Source: Mycoemilia scoparia (Eukaryota; Kickxellomycota; Kickxellomycetes; Kickxellales; Kickxellaceae). Taken from it: a stretch of 64,000 nucleotides of DNA. Shown here one piece after another: positions 21,601 through 32,357 of the stretch; positions within the stretch are counted from its first letter, which is position 1; each line of letters starts with the position of its first letter. Location: contig JANBPU010000003.1 in the NCBI GenBank assembly GCA_027575805.1, forward strand, positions 186,001 through 250,000. Reading direction: 5' to 3'. The translations under genes were made by a program, and so were the position numbers. The notes beneath the pieces are model-generated. The model had not been told where the DNA came from. It worked only from the letters and a program-made list of their open reading frames with translations, and did not search any database.

Positions 21601-23451
21601 GTGTTTCTAGCAAAGCGATCATGGCTCTGACTGCGTGCTTTCTGACACTGCTAGTCTTGTCGTGCAGACGTTTTATGACCAGATCAACAAGGCGTGGCCG
21701 CTGTTTGGGGAACTTTGCCTTTATGCTGCACAGACGCTGGCAGACCTGAAGCACCTTTGCTCGGACCAAGAAGTGAATGTCGCAAAAGCGCTGCTCAAGG
21801 ATGTCAAAGTACTCAATTATCTGATTCCTGGTGATCTCTGTTTGCTCTTGTTCAGCCAAGAATATGATGAGATTTCCAATTATCTCAATTATTGCGGACC
21901 TCATAAGATGGGAGTCGCTATCCAGATAGTGAACAAACACACCAATGTGCCTGATCATTGTTTTGGGGGACTGTTCAGAGAGAGAGATTATGAAACTGGC
22001 TAGATTTTTTGGTCCTGATCTGTCATGAACAGTCGAAAATTCCTTGTTGGCCATTCCTCTCAAAACCTCATCTGCGAGCTGAGTTACTTCATATTGTTCT
22101 GTACACATTTTAAGAAGAACGGCCAATGGCTCGCCAAGATGGTCGTAATGCTGTATGCTCTGAGTGACCATCGTTGCGATATCTATTTATAAAGTAAGTG
22201 GTGGTCAAGGTCATGGTAAGAAACTATTCTGGAAAAGATGAAGATGTTGGTATATATATTTGTGAGTTATTCATGCTTACTGTAAACTTTGTTATAGTGG
22301 ACAACACAAATGCAAAGAATGTGGAAAAGCTGCGACTGGAGTTCAGGGTTCTTTAGATAAGCAGTATTTTCCAGAATTTTGTTTGCTATTCGTATGAATA
22401 CTCTATATAGATCATTGTATTAGTGTGTATTTTTTCAGTTAGTACATGAATTTATAATTCCAGCATGTATAAACCAATATCTTACTCAATGAATGAATCG
22501 CGTTCTGGAGTAGAGCCCCACAATCGGCTTAGTCTGAGGTTGAATAGCTGGCGAACAGCAGAAAATAGTTCAACTGCCTTACTGCCCCATCCGGGAACGA
22601 TTTCACAAACCAGTAGATTCTTTTCTGCTCTTTTTGCTGTTTTTCGACCCTGTATAAAAAGCATGGATGTATATGCCTTAAACAACATGGTTCTATATAT
22701 ATATATATATATATATATCTGTATTATTGCAATCCCTTTGAACATACCTTTGTTCTAGATAGGCCTGTATTTCCTTGGTTAGATGTAGTCTCTGATTCTA
22801 AGCCATCGATTACCCATTGGAGAATGTATGCATATCTGTCAAGAATTTCACCATGGGAGCTGGTGTCAACGGCTTTGTTTTCAATGTTCTTGGATAGATA
22901 CTGAATCTCACTTTCGAGTCCTTAATGAGTGAAACACAGTATAAGAATTGTAAAGCATTATCAGTATAAGCACAGGTATTGAATAAATATCGCACTGTCT
23001 TATTAAAAGTATGTACTTACCAGCAATTATCGCGTCCATTCCTCGTGCAATAACTTTTCCATCTAAACCTCTCAGGTCCCTGTAAAAACATAAAAAATTA
23101 TTTTCATACATCATTGCTTAATATATCTCCAGCAAAACAATGTACTTTAATATAATGAATACGTCTGTATTACCGACTAAAGGACTGTAGGACATCGAAT
23201 ACTTCTGGGTCATTAATTGCACGGTTGCTTTCTACCAGCTGGTCGGTTAATGCTGAATGATTCCACAACACAGGGATTGTTTAGTTAGAATTCAAATAGA
23301 AATACTTTTGGTTATTCTTATGGCTAGATAAGCGCTTACAATTTAGTGCTCGTTTTGTTTTTGCTGTTTCTGTATTAATGAAATCATATTCGTTTTCAAT
23401 TTCCGGCTCTTCATTTTCCAGCTTTATAAGCTGGTCGTGTAAATTGAACAT
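18649..23451 (-). CDS. CND1: Condensin complex subunit 1 (Cnd1/Ycs4/NCAPD2)
   Basis: Eight exons on the minus strand: 23451-23340, 23252-23174, 23079-23021, 22920-22748, 22649-22486, 22402-22281, 22182-19415 and 19065-18649. They join in frame to 1297 residues, close to the usual family length. The N-terminal exons encode the conserved condensin-1 N region. The long seventh exon encodes HEAT-like helical repeats with an acidic insertion (about residues 470-530). A Cnd1 C-terminal HEAT block contains SNSPVIRSNIAIALGD and VKRSMLMVLTHLILNGMIKV. The C-terminus is acidic (DVYSDDEL). The protein is a HEAT-repeat subunit of condensin that acts with SMC2/SMC4 in mitotic chromosome compaction. Six of seven introns lie in the first fifth of the coding sequence. 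The last intron (349 bases) is enlarged by a MITE. Confidence 0.93.
19186..19343 (-). mobile_element. MITE-like family 1, copy C, inside condensin intron 7
   Basis: The reverse complement matches the family: gctctctaccaaaatggaac at the left, the core gcattttagctggagtctc and the end gtaccttttagaggag. It lies wholly within the intron 19066-19414 and leaves both splice sites intact. The right half matches copies A and F. Confidence 0.78.
22694..22718. repeat. TA microsatellite in a condensin intron
   Basis: A run of about 12 TA units inside the fourth condensin intron, upstream of the acceptor at 22650 on the minus strand. Likely length-variable between strains. Confidence 0.85.
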
Positions 23452-23990
23452 TTAGTAACCAGAAGACGAAGGCTAGGGAATATGTGATGTATTTATATGC
23501 GTATATAAAAGAAAATAGGATGACAACAAGGCTTTCTAAGCACAAAGCATCCAGAATAAATGGAGCAAAAATTCATAAATGTATTCCGGGATCATCGAAC
23601 ACAGTTGCTTGGACTGAAGCTATGACTCTAAACCTTTGTGCGTCCAGTAGTAAATACAGCCAGCCAATCAGGATCAGAAGATTTTCCAACAACTCTGCCT
23701 GTGAACATTTGGGACTAACTAAGCTGCCAACCAGGTCATTAGCAAAGGTTTTAAAGTAAGGTAAGGCAAGATTTCGGCTGTCTAGATATTTTGGCAATAA
23801 AATAATCCTCTTGCTACTTTTATCAGCGAGTGTATTGTATAGATAATTCCATCAAGTTGTATGTATTTATATTATATTGATATTAATAAAGTAGAAATAA
23901 AAATAGATTTAAAAAATATTAATTTAGAGTAGCACAACAAAGTGTCTTGAGATGTTGTAGATTTTCAAAATACTCGCCGGTATAGAAATC
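23452..23990. other. Intergenic, condensin promoter side
   Basis: This 539-base stretch between the condensin start (-) and the 3' end of the Pro-rich protein gene (-) is AT-rich. It presumably holds the condensin promoter. Nothing else is recognised. Confidence 0.5.
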
Positions 23991-25391
23991 TTAGTGTCTC
24001 TGGGGACCAGGCTGCATCTGACCACCCTGGGCACCATTTCCATTATTATATTGGCCTTGTGGAGGATTGTTGTTAACACCATATCCAGGGTTAGCGGGAG
24101 GAGGATTTCCAGCATTATACTGCTGACCCTGTGGAGGATTGTTGTTAACGCCATAGCCAGGGTTAGAGGGTGGGGGTATTGAAGCATTATAAGAACCGCC
24201 ATTTTGGTACTGTGTATTTGGAGGAACTGATGGTGGGTAAGAGTTTTGTGGAGGTGGTCCATTGTTTTGGGTATTGGATGGTGGAGGAGGAACTGGAGAC
24301 ACATACACAAAGGTATTCGAATCACTGCCATGGTTACCCCAGTTTGATGATGGGTTGGAATCCGGCTGCCGAGAATCGCCACCACGATTACCACCGTTAC
24401 CACCACCATTTTGCCTAGAAGGGGGAGGACCAACATCAGGTCTGCCATCATTGCTAGGACGGCGTGTAGGCTCTGGTGCTGATTCTCTTGTATTATCATC
24501 ATTGCCCTCGCCTCGGGCTGGTGGGGGGCCAACATCAACTTTATCGCCATCTTCATCTTCAGAATGACGTGTAGGCTCTGGTGCCGATTCCCTTGTATTA
24601 TCATCACCTTCGTCATCACCATTCCTGTTTGGAGGAGCATCAGTGGTTTCGCGGTCATTTTCTTCATCCTCTGATTCATTGCTGGTCTTACTCCCCTTGC
24701 CAGACCCTTTTGACTTGGATTTCGATTTAGAGTTTGTTGAAGTTTTTGTCTTTGACTGTGACTTTGTACTCGTTGGAGTTGGAGTTTGTATGAGTGTTGA
24801 TGTCACATAGGACGTGACAGGAACATTGACAGTTATATATCTGTTTCGAATTTCTGTTGCGGTCAACGTCATGGCACTTGTGACTGTATAGTATACCGGC
24901 TGGGTAACATACGAAGTCGAGTATTTGGTAACAGTGGATGGTTTAGGTGCAGGTTGAGTATTTTCCTTTGTGACGGTAACAGTGACTTGTTGAGGAGTCG
25001 TGTTGTAGGGCAATGTGGTAGCTCCTGGAATAGTAAATGTTGGAGGTAATGCTGATTTTGTGGTAATGGTGATAGATGGAGGGAGGACTTGGTATCCCTG
25101 GGGTAGTGGTGGGGAGGATGTTGATATTGCGGGGATCGTGATGGATGGATTTCCTATAATAGAATAGCTATTGGCTTGGGGCGCTGTTATTGCGGGGATT
25201 GTGATGGATGGGTTTCCTACTATAGAGTAGCTATTAGCTTGGGGCGTTATTTCTGGTGGCGGTGGTGATGCCACTACTGGAGGTGGGGGATTTGCAGCTG
25301 GATTCACCATTACTTGGTAAGCAGCGGCTTCTCCTGCCATAAGGGAGATAGCCATTGAGCCAAGAATGGCAATGCAGTTTACTTTGATCAT
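23991..25391 (-). CDS. Secreted Pro/Ser/Thr-rich, Gly/Asn-rich wall-type protein
   Basis: A single exon, 466 residues from the first in-frame ATG at 25391; an upstream TTG extension is unlikely. A signal peptide occupies about residues 1-24 (MIKVNCIAILGSMAIS... ending GEAAA). Next come Pro-rich sequence, two 21-residue repeats (SIxGNPSITIPAI type) and a Thr/Val/Tyr-rich stretch (about 130-210) with many TVT and TSYVT steps. A Lys/Ser-rich block, two acidic DDNTRESAPEPTR repeats and a Pro/Asn/Gly tail with two PPSNPGYGVNNNPPQGQ-type repeats follow. There is no hydrophobic C-terminal tail, so no GPI anchor is expected. The composition suggests a heavily O-glycosylated extracellular or cell-wall protein. 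I recognise no enzymatic domain, and the function is unknown. Confidence 0.8.
   Translation of the reverse strand: MIKVNCIAILGSMAISLMAGEAAAYQVMVNPAANPPPPVVASPPPPEITPQANSYSIVGNPSITIPAITAPQANSYSIIGNPSITIPAISTSSPPLPQGYQVLPPSITITTKSALPPTFTIPGATTLPYNTTPQQVTVTVTKENTQPAPKPSTVTKYSTSYVTQPVYYTVTSAMTLTATEIRNRYITVNVPVTSYVTSTLIQTPTPTSTKSQSKTKTSTNSKSKSKSKGSGKGSKTSNESEDEENDRETTDAPPNRNGDDEGDDNTRESAPEPTRHSEDEDGDKVDVGPPPARGEGNDDNTRESAPEPTRRPSNDGRPDVGPPPSRQNGGGNGGNRGGDSRQPDSNPSSNWGNHGSDSNTFVYVSPVPPPPSNTQNNGPPPQNSYPPSVPPNTQYQNGGSYNASIPPPSNPGYGVNNNPPQGQQYNAGNPPPANPGYGVNNNPPQGQYNNGNGAQGGQMQPGPQRH
24040..24170 (-). repeat. In-frame repeats encoding PGYGVNNNPPQ units
   Basis: The DNA encoding the C-terminal tail repeats ggaggattgttgttaac... 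at about 24061 and 24133, a period of 72 bases (24 codons). The repeats keep frame, as expected for expansion of an extracellular low-complexity domain. Confidence 0.75.
25129..25254 (-). repeat. Two 63-bp in-frame tandem repeats
   Basis: gcggggatcgtgatggatgg at 25129 recurs with few changes at 25192, a period of 63 bases (21 codons). They encode the two N-terminal SIxGNPSITIPAIxxPQANSY repeats of the wall-type protein. Confidence 0.8.
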
Positions 25392-26283
25392 AGTGGATAG
25401 ATATGTGATAATAAAGAGTAGGGCTTTTCGTTTATTAACCAAATCAGAGGAAATAGAAAGGCAATTAGGTGTGTGCAGGAGTGGAAACTAAAGAAATGTG
25501 TTTATCCGTTCCAGCCATCCCAAGAGCAATCTTATATACAAAACAAGGTCTAATGCAATTCTAGCAAACATGGAGTTTAGATTGATAAAGTATATCAATT
25601 TTTGCGAAAAGTCTTGCCAAGACAGCGAATGACTGGAGTTTGATCAACTTTGTGATATTTAGAACTAAACAATATTCAAGAAACATTACACCTCATATTT
25701 AGATTTGTTTCATCTAATTCTTTATTTGCTTAATAAGTATTTTACCATCATGCAGGCTTTACACTATCCATATAGCCTTCAAATCAACATCAATCAGGAG
25801 CTTGTATATATCTAGATTTTGATATACAAGTATCCAAATCAGTCTCTTGGGTTTGCTAAATCGAATCTAAAGATATATGCCAGGAAGCTTTAGCTCATAG
25901 ATATAGTGAAGTTTGTGGTAGAAGAAGAAGCACTAGATTCTGACACTCTCATTGCCAAAATCAGCCTCAGCACCACATATGAACGTATTTCATAGGGTAA
26001 ATAGATAAAGCTAGAATCGCTGTGTTGACTGTAGCCTGATTAGTTGGCGATAATAGATTTTCCTTGACAAATTCAAGAAATTCATTAGTTAAATAGATTT
26101 TTGGACAGCGCCAGATAAGAGCTGATACTATGAAACACTGTTGTCAGAGTAGAGCATATGAAGAAATAAACAAGTATAGCATAGTAACAATAATCACGTA
26201 AAGCCTGTAGCATTCTATAAGAAAACTGATGCTCATAGTGATTGTAAGGAAGGTAGAATAGCGCGACTTGGACAGAATAGTTA

Positions 26284-26384
26284 CATGGATCGTTATTTTT
26301 GAAGGGTGCCTTTTGGTGGCCAACGATTATATGGGCAATCGCAGCCAAATGGGCGACTGGCCCTTCAAAAGTAATTGCCCACAT
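26284..26384. mobile_element. MITE-like family 2, copy a
   Basis: The left end catggatcgttatttttgaag and right end cttcaaaagtaattgcccac are inverted repeats around an internal gcaatcgcagccaaatggg. The same ends and core recur in four other places in the window. No coding capacity. Confidence 0.78.
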
Positions 26385-27418
26385 TTTCATAAGGACATGC
26401 CTATTCACTATCAAAAAGCATTCAATAAGTATAATTTGACCAGGCATTCCAGATGGCCAGTAAACATTCAATCAGATGATGATAGATTACTATACAAAGA
26501 ACAAATGTGCTGGCGTGGTAGTAAACCGTGAACACTAGCCTGGTTCATGAATTTGTAGTAATTTTGATGTGTGGGAGCTCAGGCATAAAAAACCATGATT
26601 GTTTTCATATGTTTCTCATGGTGTGGCTTCATACACGTATATTCGTATATGGCACCAATTTAATGTTAGCATTGGGTGTCAATATGGGTCTGTGCGATTA
26701 TTTGCTTTATTGGCTTGATTTTCATCTGCTAGAAAAGTCGTTTCAAATAACTCCAAGCTGGATCATTTAGCAAAGCGCCATGCAGTTATGATCAACTCCA
26801 ATGTTTGTATGGAGGAGTTTGAATATAGTTGAGCCAGGCAGAATTTACGCCCTCATAAGATGACAGTCTGGTTGATCATTTTGGTTAGCCAGGAAATTCA
26901 TCTCCATACTCAGAATCCTAAAAATGCTTCCCGCTCTTGTTTACATATCACGATTTTCTCGGGCTAGCCCAGTATATGAACCCAAAAGCTTGGGTAGGTG
27001 GGAAACACGCTGTTTGTTATAAAGAACCAGCTGTAAATCCGCAGCCAGACGGAGTCCATGTTGTGAGCAAAACTCTTGTTGCGGCCATACTGTCTATTCC
27101 ATTTCAGCCCAACGCACACAAAACAAAAGGAATGTCTAGTGACTTTATGGCTCTCATGGATCTCACCATTTCCAATACAAGTATCCTGATCACCTACTGC
27201 CAACCATCAGTATGATACATTCAACTTTCGCATATATTTTATCTTTGCCAATTATCTAATATTTTTCTGTAAATAGCCTGTTGCGTGTGAAAGCGTGACA
27301 TGCTGCTGCTCTTGGGCTCTTGAGCCACTAAATCACATAAGCAGGCTGGTCAAGGTCGCGCTATGATATATGCGCTTAGAATGTGTATTGGAAAGGATAT
27401 CTGTGCTCTCATCCTGGG

Positions 27419-27426
27419 TATAAAAA
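27419..27426 (+). promoter_or_regulatory. TATA box of small secreted protein gene
   Basis: tataaaaa in the context gggtataaaaaggag, 120 bases before the ATG at 27546. The stretch between is free of upstream ATGs in good context. Confidence 0.55.
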
Positions 27427-27545
27427 GGAGATTCTAGGTCCTGCCCAGTTATCCACAACAACAGTGACTTGCATATCTACATCTTCTTTGCCTTTAGCTG
27501 CCTCATTGTAATTTATTGTACAGACACACAGATCCACAGTCGAAT

Positions 27546-27986
27546 ATGCATTCTAAAATACTCTTGGCCGCATCTCTTTCCTCTATTGCTTGCTTTGCTG
27601 CTCCTGGTCCTCAAGTAGGAGTATTCCAGCCGGGGAATATGGTTCCTAAGAACATCAGTCCTCCTGGAGATGGATACGGGGTCGATAAGATTGACAAAAT
27701 GAATGGATTTCCCAACAAGCAGCTATACAAAGACGGGGAGTTGGAACACATGGGTAAACCCATCCCTTACGGTCTTCCTCCGGTCAACGGATATAACAAG
27801 CAAGATGTTGACGGCTTCAACGGCGATGACGATGATGCCTATGACCAAATCAGACCCAATGGCCACAAACTCCACAGAAATGCTGCTACGAAATCGCTGG
27901 CGGTTTCAGGTGCTGGCACCTTAGTGATCGTTTCGAGTATGGTATTTGGCGTTGCCTTTTCATCGAATAGCTTGAGCCTCTTTTAG
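27546..27986 (+). CDS. Small secreted protein, possibly GPI-anchored
   Basis: A single exon, 146 residues from ATG 27546; the frame extends upstream only through a TTG. Residues 1-18 form a clear signal peptide (MHSKILLAASLSSIACFA). The middle is Pro/Gly/Asp-rich, with KNISPPGDGYGVDKIDKMNG (one NIS sequon) and an acidic GDDDDAYDQ stretch. The C-terminus is hydrophobic (about residues 120-142: LAVSGAGTLVIVSSMVFGVAF) after Asn/Ala-rich sequence, as in GPI-anchor signals, though a single membrane span is also possible. I recognise no family. It could be a wall or effector-like protein. A well-placed TATA box supports it as a real gene. Confidence 0.68.
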   Translation: MHSKILLAASLSSIACFAAPGPQVGVFQPGNMVPKNISPPGDGYGVDKIDKMNGFPNKQLYKDGELEHMGKPIPYGLPPVNGYNKQDVDGFNGDDDDAYDQIRPNGHKLHRNAATKSLAVSGAGTLVIVSSMVFGVAFSSNSLSLF

Positions 27987-28042
27987 TTGGATTTATATTT
28001 TTGATTAATATTCGAACGCATTTTATCAGTATTTTAACACAT

Positions 28043-28168
28043 CCATTTGGCTGGTAGTTTTTGAAGTGTGCCTTTTGGTGACTGATGATTATAGGGGCTA
28101 TCACAGCCAAATGGATGTCCAGTTTTACTAGTAAACAAACATTCACCCTTCAAAAACAACTACCAATT
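28043..28168. mobile_element. MITE-like family 2, copy b
   Basis: Left end ggctggtagtttttgaagtg, right end cacccttcaaaaacaactac, with internal ctatcacagccaaatggatg and cagttttactagtaaac shared with copies c and d. It fills most of the gap between the small secreted protein gene and the transporter gene. Confidence 0.8.
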
Positions 28169-28409
28169 TGCTCAATAAACTTAATTCAACAAATTCCAGT
28201 TTCAAATCTCTGTGGGTGTTGCAGCCAAAAATCTTTTTTAGCATGGCAGCCGTATTTATTAGTGTTTTAAATTTAAATCAAGACCAGAAAGTATTAGCAA
28301 GAAAACAATTTAAAAAAGAACAGGAACATCTACTTTTGATTACTCTGAAATTATAAAAGTAAAGAAAATGGGCTTTTGACACACGCATATATTTATGAAA
28401 GTATTGTGG

Positions 28410-31400
28410 TTACATGTGGAAAGCATGGGCTGTAATAGACCCTATGGATTGTGCGGTATAATACAAGGCCAGGCGGGTGAAGCCCAAGCCACGCTTGGGA
28501 TTCTTTGCACATAGTTCTTCGTATGCTGCTTTGGTAAGCTCCCAAAGCACCACTTGGCCTTCAGTGACAACAGAGCAGGCCTGTTGGCGGTTTGTAAACA
28601 GTGTAAGCTCGCCGATTATTGTTCCAGGCAAAATAGACTCAACGACTACCTGGTCTGGACTATTAGACGCTTCGTTCAGCACACGAAGTAGACCAGACTC
28701 AACGATATACAAGCCGGTGCTAGTATCAAACTTGTGCCACAAATAGGTGTTAGTTGGCATCGTTTTCTTTACAAAGTATGGTGCGATGTAGAACAGATCA
28801 TCCGCAAACTCGTCAGTCATGACATCTTGGAATGCCTGGATTAGCAAAGGGAGGGGCGGACTTAGATTATTTTGGATTGATGGCGTTGAATACTGTGTAT
28901 TATTTGCAGCATTTCTCGAGTCCCCTTCCTTTTTGGACAGACCCATGCTGGAGGTGGATTCATGCATCATGACGGTTCTTGTGGCTTTATGGAGCATATT
29001 TTGTCTTGGGGATCCACTAAATTCGGTGATATCGATATTGCCAGCGGTGTAGTTTCTGGGTATCTTGAGGTGATCGCTAACACGCATTTCGTAGTGAGGG
29101 TGTGAAATATTGGCATATGGCTGAGGTATGCTTGTAGATTCTGGAGAAATCGCAGCTCGGTGTGTATAGTAGCTCTTAAGCAATATGTTTTCGCACCACT
29201 CAAGCGATTCGTTAAGAGTTGAGAATGTTTGAACATAGCGATCGTCGTCTTTAGACCAGACTCCAACGCTTTGCATAGCTTGCCCAACACTCGAATTCAA
29301 GCTTGCACCACAGATAACCATGTGAATCTCCTTCGAGGTTAGGAGACGCTTGATACGAATGAATGCCTCTGCTGCACTGAAATCTAGCCCAGTAACCAGT
29401 GCAAAGTCGAGTACCAGAAACTGAATCGGATCATTTTCCCACTGGCGTTGATCAAGCTGCTTTCTGATGGAGGTTTCCACAGAGTTGATGGTCCCAAAGA
29501 ACATGAATCCTTGAAGGCGGATGACATGGATGAGATGGCCGGCCTCTTCAAGGAAGCGACGTTGCCTGTAAACTCTTCTGACTGTGCTGCGTGCAACTGT
29601 GCCCGTAAATGACTTCCGTATCGGTCGTCTCCGACTGTAAATGATAATAAAAAAGATACATGCCAAAAGAATTCCAAGGAATATTCCTTGGTTGAAGCCG
29701 AGGAGAGCCATTGTCAGAACGATGATGACAATAGTTGTGTACTCAATGCTGCTAACTGTGTCCCATGTATCTACGAGGGCTTCTTTCATTAATTCAAGTC
29801 CAAGATGGAAGATAAGACCACCCACTACCATAGTAGGAATAAAGCCAATTACAGTTGGGCCTGCAAAGAATATCGCCAAAGTAGCAAATCCGAGCATGAG
29901 GCCAGCCAGATTGCTACCACCGCCGGACTTAATGAACAGGACACTGTTGGAGTAGACCAGGTAGTTTTGGAACGATCCGAATAATCCAGAAATAAAGTTT
30001 GACAGACCATGGGCAATGAGCTCTCTATTGGTGTCAATCTTGTCCATATGTGTCGAAACAGCCAGTGCTGGGACATTGATTGGTACGTGAAGAATACCAA
30101 AGAATGCCAGCCCAAACATGGTGGGCACTGTCTTCAGGATCGCATTCCAATTCGTGGCGGAAAGGTCGAAGAGTGTGTAAAAATGATAAAATGGAACATT
30201 AGTGTCTGGAAGCTCAAACACCCATCCAGTGGCTCGCAATGTGTTCAATGAGATCCCAAGGCACCATGTAACAAAATAGAATAATACTAGAACGCTAATG
30301 AAGAATATTGGCACAAACAAGGGATGTGGGATTTGGGCATTGAGTGAGCGGAGAACAATAGCAACCATTAGGCTCGATCCCCAGAGGGCAAACGTATCAG
30401 GCTCGAAGAGCTTCACCAATGTATCGAGGGTGAATGATATTGGGATACGAGAAGATACTTCCAGGCCAGTTTGGAACAAAAAGTACCCCACGCCACCAAT
30501 ACATCCGACAAGGATATGTCTAGGGAAAAAGTCTACCAGCATGCCAAGCTTTAATGCGCCCATCAACGCAAAAACGATGCCAGTGAGCAGTGCACTCAGA
30601 GCATACGCCACCATAGTAGTAGCAATGACAGAATGTGGGTTATCCTCTCCAACAGCCCCCATTACGATAAATGCCATCTCATGTAGGAAGGGGATGACCT
30701 CGACCATCATACAGCCATTCGCGCCACGGAAGGCACTGGCGCCCATTGAATAGACAAACTGGGAAATGACTGTGCTCAGCAAGTACATTGACAAGCCATC
30801 AGGGCCAAGCTTGCTGAAAAGAGCCACTGATGTGGGAAACGCAATCAGTCCATAGGAGAGCCCATCCAACAGATTCAAAATCAGACCCAGGATGACAGCG
30901 GGGATGTACTGCAGTGGCCATGTCAGCAGATCCTTTGTAGCTTTGTAGGTTCTCCTAATGTCTACTTGGCTCCGACCGCCAAACAAGGTCCTAACAGCAT
31001 CGGGGAACTTGGATGATTCGTGCTCAGTGGGACGCTGCTGATATCTGTTGACAAATGTTGGAGAGGACGTAACCGAATGGTCTTCTATTTGGATGGTATG
31101 TCTTGGAATGAGGATGCCTTCGTATGTGGATGATCCCTGTGCCTCTAGCAGCAATGAGGTCTCTTCTGTTGGTGAATGTGGCCTACTGGTTGAGGCTTGA
31201 TGTGGGTATGACCTAGAACTGGATGCACTGGGTGAGGTGTATGATTGATAGGAAAAATGGTGAGAATTCAGGGAGCCAAGAGTCTCTGTGCTAGGTGACT
31301 TGACGCCCCTTATTGGGATAGTAGCAGTGCTGGCCATGTATGAAGTAGGTGTAATAACAGCAGTCTTGTCAGATGTGATGCCATTCTCCGTGTCTGTATC

Positions 31401-32357
31401 TCTATCGCCACTAGACACACAACTTGCCTTCGAATCCGACAAAGGATGTTCAGTAGCTATGCTACGCACCGCATCATGATCTTTTGGAGATGCTTGTGTT
31501 GATCCCGTTTGTTTTGGAGAAGGATCCTTGGTGGACGGTCCAGAGGCTTTGAGCAACTTTTCGAGGTTGCTGACAACAGGGCCCTGTGTCTGCTGGCTAT
31601 TTACATTGTTACTGAAAGAAGACTTTATCCTTTCACATGCCAAAGAGGAACGCTTGTCCTGCTGAAGCGCTGGCATTGATGGATTTCTATTGTCACTTGT
31701 GATTTTCTTTGCGGTACGGCCTTGTTCAGGCAGTGCTGACTCATTTTGATTCCTGTCACTGACAGGAAGATGCACGTGACTAACGTCGGATCTTCGTAAC
31801 TGGTTGGTATCAATTGGCAGCTCAAGGGTGTTGAGGAACATGCTATGATTGCGTACAGACCCTGTGGTTAGCGAGTACGAGAGAGGCGCATCTATATGAA
31901 AAATTAGAGTCAAGATCTTTCTGAGAAAGGCAAAAGGTTGGGGCGGTGGCATGGTAATAAATGGGTCATATATGTGTGGGGGCAATGGCGATTTATTTGG
32001 CATTTCTGTGTGCAGCTTAGTTTATCCCAGCATATTGGGACCCAGCATATTCATGTGTATGCAGTTGCGTACTCAGTACCAAGACGTAATAGACTTGTCA
32101 AAAAATACGCAATACTAGGAATAGCAATCGCAATTCTCTTCCCCCAAAAGCCTGAAAAACTTACCATTGTTTACTCTCGCATTGTCTGCTGCCGATACAT
32201 AACCGACACGGGCGCCTATGCCTCTGGCTTCAAAATCGGCTTGTGTAGCGGTGCTTAGAGGGCGCATCCGGTGATTTTTATGCTGATCGCTGGGGGACGC
32301 CCTTGTTCTTGCCTGAGGCCATCTTGCCGAGGCCACGGGTGTGTTGCCCCGACTCAT
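28410..32357 (-). CDS. SulP-family transporter with STAS and cyclic-nucleotide-binding domains
   Basis: Exons 32357-32165 and 31891-28410 on the minus strand; joined, about 1224 residues. The intron acceptor before GAPLSYS-type sequence restores frame (Asp65). Residues 65-390 are a long Ser/Thr-rich cytosolic region. A SulP-type membrane domain of about 10-12 segments runs from about 392 to 830 (PLQYIPAVILGLILNLLDG at its start). A STAS domain follows at about 840-960 (VLDFALVTGLDFSAAEAF). A cyclic-nucleotide-binding fold at about 1100-1200 contains LPGTIIGELTLFTNRQQACS. This combination is the fungal family of yeast YGR125W (Vsb1), a vacuolar membrane protein linked to basic amino acid storage. 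Transport of arginine-like substrates is inferred from that family, not seen here. Confidence 0.9.

Larger units (their letters stand above)
25392..27545. other. 2.15-kb divergent intergenic region
   Basis: It lies between two secreted-protein genes transcribed away from each other. The sequence is AT-rich with a family-2 MITE at 26284-26384. A frame at 26937-27215 opens from TTG and has an equally long frame opposite, so I do not count it as a gene. The right end carries a TATA box for the gene at 27546. Confidence 0.45.

Noticed and set aside
26937..27215. Overlapping frames of about 90 and 79 codons on opposite strands
   Set aside because: The plus frame starts from TTG, both lack domains, and the mutual overlap suggests chance in the promoter region of the next gene.
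31892..32003. An open start at 32003 for the transporter
   Set aside because: The upstream exon 32357-32165 with a GTAAGT donor and an in-frame acceptor at 31892 gives a better N-terminus; the stretch between is intron that happens to lack a stop.
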